This document shows, piece by piece, positions 63,201 through 64,000 of a stretch of 64,000 bases of DNA. Under the pieces are notes generated by a model. That model made no database searches. It saw nothing but the letters and a program-made list of their open reading frames with translations, and was not told where the DNA came from. The translations under genes and the position numbers were made by a program. The first letter of the stretch is position 1; the number at the start of each line of letters is the position of its first letter. The DNA lies in assembly GCA_964494345.1 (NCBI GenBank), contig CAZBSI010000012.1, positions 16,840 to 80,839 on the forward strand, read 5' to 3'. This DNA comes from DTKD01 sp964494345. Lineage in GTDB: Bacteria > Armatimonadota > UBA5829.

Positions 63201-63381
63201 CGATGTCCGTATCCGTAAGAGCCGCATCCGGGTTGGAGTCGACTACCACGACCTCGTAACCCATATCGCGCAACGCGCGAGATGCGGCTGTGGCAGCGCA
63301 GTCGGTTTGCCCTGCCTGACCAATGGTCACCGGCCCGCCGCCTATAATCATAATTTTATTGATATCCGTTCTTTTAGGCAT
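60214..63381 (-). CDS. CarB-like protein (carbamoyl-phosphate synthase large subunit homologue) with degenerate ATP-grasp sites
   Basis: 1055 residues from ATG 63381 (MPKRTDINKIMIIGGGP), the canonical CarB start; the frame is open 16 codons further. Collinear with CarB over its whole length: two ATP-grasp halves (about 1-400, 550-930), the oligomerisation region between them and the C-terminal MGS allosteric domain (IFISVAGPDKSDIGEVAASL; NTPSGKRPRKHEVTIRSAVV). Yet key residues differ. In half one the ExNPR motif reads LGATPGT (297-303) and the preceding Gln ligand is Arg (SIRFALD). In half two it reads LEFIPAA: Glu is kept but Asn and Arg are lost, and Gln is His (NVHFAVK). The GGRAM loop is replaced by PYSIKPP. 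No carA is adjacent. It may be a non-catalytic or repurposed paralogue. Confidence 0.85.
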   Translation of the reverse strand: MPKRTDINKIMIIGGGPVTIGQAGQTDCAATAASRALRDMGYEVVVVDSNPDAALTDTDIADRSYIEPLTGRWVGRVIEKENPDALFSAVGGQGALNLSMFLNKEGVLARYGVELIGSDERAIARCEDRKLFKETMERAAICVPDSQIAKSIDEGLQIINDLKFPVAVRPSYTSAGTGSAIAYNREEYMRMLSCALEASPTQQVLVERAVLGYKGIEVEVMRDCSGEVAIVAIMEHIDPVEVNGADSIAVIPPQSLSEAQITELSALSEKVAQAIGVLGELSIRFALDSNTNEAVVLGATPGTSPISGFVEKATGYPISGIAPALAVGLTLAEIAGAKSIEWNKDHPVLRLPRFDFDKFAGADDTLGTSMKSVGEAISFGGNFSEALQKGIRSLEIDRSGLGSDGLDSEMDQLDLASIRPRLAQPNPDRLFYIRLALQKGMSKSEIRDRSGIDNWVIEKIRELIQFESKLADQSLVSVASATLQEAKRLGYSDAQLAYLLETTEDQVRQRRNVLGIRPGYCAAGASQSFYSTYSRENSNCAASDSEKVIIIAGGPNRVGQGLSYDHSCAQAAAAFTCAGWDSIVINCNPQSISTESNISSAVYLQPLNIEDVLEVIDRAQPTGVIVQMGGAAALRLADALVAAEVRILGTSSQNLTRAHSPALLRDLLKELGLNQTDHYIVTDIEKALQSASAIGYPVMVRSAVPYSIKPPEIVYDAGDLNDCCRQISPECPYVIEKFLEDAVGVDVDIVCDGKTAVICGVMERIEQAGVHSGDSAASLPPFSLPDNVIAEIRSQSKALALALGIRGLSNVHFAVKDEQAYVLEFIPAASLTIPFVSKATGVKWAEVAANVLMGKTLDQQAVVEREPKHVSVKEAVLPFARFAGVDVVLGPEMKSTGAVMGIDADFGDAYLKAELAAGQNLPLTGTVFISVAGPDKSDIGEVAASLSELGFNIAATRGTAAAIKKAGVTAQIISKIGEGRPDAIDLVKNNEVALIINTPSGKRPRKHEVTIRSAVVAEGIPIITTLSGARATVNGLKVAKDHSPTAVNSIQDYQV

Positions 63382-63455
63382 CGTGGACAATCCCCCGCCC
63401 TGCAAAAAATAGATTTCCCATAAATTCAAAATGACGTGTTATATTATAATCTGCG

Positions 63456-63484
63456 AGCCGCTGCAGTGTGTCTCTGCAACGGCT
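63456..63484. repeat. Strong hairpin upstream of the carB-like gene
   Basis: AGCCGCTGCAG (63456-63466) and CTGCAACGGCT (63474-63484) form an 11-pair stem with one wobble and a seven-base loop. On the minus strand no T-run follows, but a TATAAT lies just beyond (63448-63443). It may end rnpB transcription or shape the carB-like promoter. Confidence 0.5.
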
Positions 63485-63491
63485 GTAGTCA

Positions 63492-63512
63492 TTAGTGAAT
63501 TCTGTTCACTAA
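63492..63512. promoter_or_regulatory. Palindrome between rnpB and the carB-like gene
   Basis: TTAGTGAA (63492-63499) and TTCACTAA (63505-63512) form a perfect inverted repeat with a five-base spacer, typical of a repressor operator. The regulator is unknown. Confidence 0.4.
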
Positions 63513-63543
63513 CGTATATATCGCCATATTAGTCAGTATAATT

Positions 63544-63930
63544 GAGCGAGTCTGTAAGCCGGGTTCTGTCCGGCCGCCAAAGCGACCGGGGTGATCATCT
63601 ATCTAGACCACGTGTTGCCACGCGGTTCAAGCGGCGACACCCGGGAGGTTAGCGGGCCGCTTCAGCCCTCCCCTATTCGGCCTTGCTCCAGGTGGGGTTT
63701 ACCAAGCCTCCGCCTCACGACGGAGCTGGTGGTCTCTTACACCACCGTTTCAGCTTTCCTCACCAATTACGCGTCAGGTGCGAGCACCCATCACTACATC
63801 GGCGGGGGTTTTCTTTTCTGTGGCACTTTCCCTAGCCCGTCACCGGACCGGTTGCTGCTGGCAACCACCCTGCCCTGCGGAGCCCGGACTTTCCTCGTCG
63901 ATTTCTCAACGCGATCACCCGACTCGCTCA
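63544..63930 (-). ncRNA. rnpB: RNase P RNA, type A
   Basis: The catalytic RNA that matures tRNA 5' ends. Reading the minus strand, GAGCGAGTCGGGTGATCGCG at the 5' end and GGCTTACAGACTCGCTC at the 3' end pair to form P1. Universally conserved segments follow in order: GAGGAAAGTCCGGGCTCC, AGGGAAAGTGCCACAGAAA, AAACGGTGGTGTAAGAGACC, GGTAAACCCCACCTGGAGC, AGATGATCACC and ACAGAACCCGGCTTA. The length of about 387 bases is normal. Confidence 0.96.
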
Positions 63931-63936
63931 ATAACA

Positions 63937-63965
63937 TGGTAACAGGATATAAACAGCCTTACAAG
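63937..63965 (-). promoter_or_regulatory. Promoter of rnpB
   Basis: Minus strand: TTGTAA (63965-63960), 17 bases, TACCAT (63942-63937). The expected start, seven bases on, coincides with the 5' end of the RNase P RNA at 63930. Confidence 0.65.
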
Positions 63966-63967
63966 CA

Positions 63968-63998
63968 AAAGCCCCCGCAATATTGCGGAGGCTTTATA
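63968..63998. terminator. Bidirectional hairpin terminator at right edge
   Basis: AAAGCC-C-CCGCAA / TTGCGG-A-GGCTTT is a long near-perfect stem with A-run and T-run flanks. It separates rnpB from whatever lies beyond the window. Confidence 0.75.
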
Positions 63999-64000
63999 AT

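Overview
The window looks like one chromosomal segment of a flagellated, diderm bacterium of moderate G+C, with GTG and TTG starts used freely. Flagellar P-ring and L-ring genes (flgI, flgH) and a PEP-CTERM protein imply an outer membrane. Fused secDF, mutS2 with a Smr domain, a DUF3866 gene, FliW/CsrA control of flagellin and very long secreted multidomain proteins fit a deep-branching Terrabacteria-type lineage; Armatimonadota is my best guess. There is no 16S rRNA gene, so this placement is inference only. A run of exactly 100 N (25840-25939) marks a scaffold gap inside a tandem repeat.

Region by region. 1-5.2 kb (minus): folK, two type II secretion F-family genes, a DnaJ-TPR membrane protein, panB and panC in one tight operon. 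5.2-6.8 kb: a BON-domain protein and a secreted OB-like protein. 7.0-8.8 kb (plus): a MarR-type regulator with a C-terminal cysteine cluster, an IscU-type scaffold, an Nfu domain protein and a small ferritin-like protein; this reads as a self-regulated Fe-S module. 8.8-17.3 kb (minus): secDF with its own consensus promoter and terminator, then recJ, rel, dtd, a TPR protein and a metallo-beta-lactamase-fold hydrolase. 17.5-18.3 kb: a PhnP-like phosphodiesterase. 18.3-25.6 kb (minus): mutS2, cdd, mtlD, a SIS sugar-phosphate protein, an M20 peptidase and a DUF3866 protein.

25.7-26.3 kb and 37.7-38.05 kb hold two copies of a composite intergenic repeat (hairpin or palindromic core plus heptamer tracts). 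Between them lie a URO-D family protein, a 1561-residue subtilisin-like protease, a GerMN-amidase surface protein and a sedoheptulokinase-like FGGY gene broken by one frameshift. 38.1-52.9 kb is a flagellar locus: flgF-G-A-H-I-J-M-N-K-L, fliW, csrA, fliC, fliD, fliS, a FliT-like gene and an M14 carboxypeptidase. Two matching sigma-28-type promoters (before flgF and before fliC) tie it to FlgM/FliA control, and the fliC leader carries a likely two-site CsrA target. 53-57.8 kb (minus): a second GerMN-amidase, a TM1266-like ACT-fold protein and a PEP-CTERM protein. 58.1-63.4 kb: transketolase converging on a full-length CarB homologue. The right end carries rnpB.

The most unusual items are the CarB homologue, which has lost most metal-binding residues in both ATP-grasp sites while keeping its allosteric domain; the MarR/IscU/Nfu/ferritin-like module with a palindrome over its own promoter; the fliC leader; and the composite repeats.
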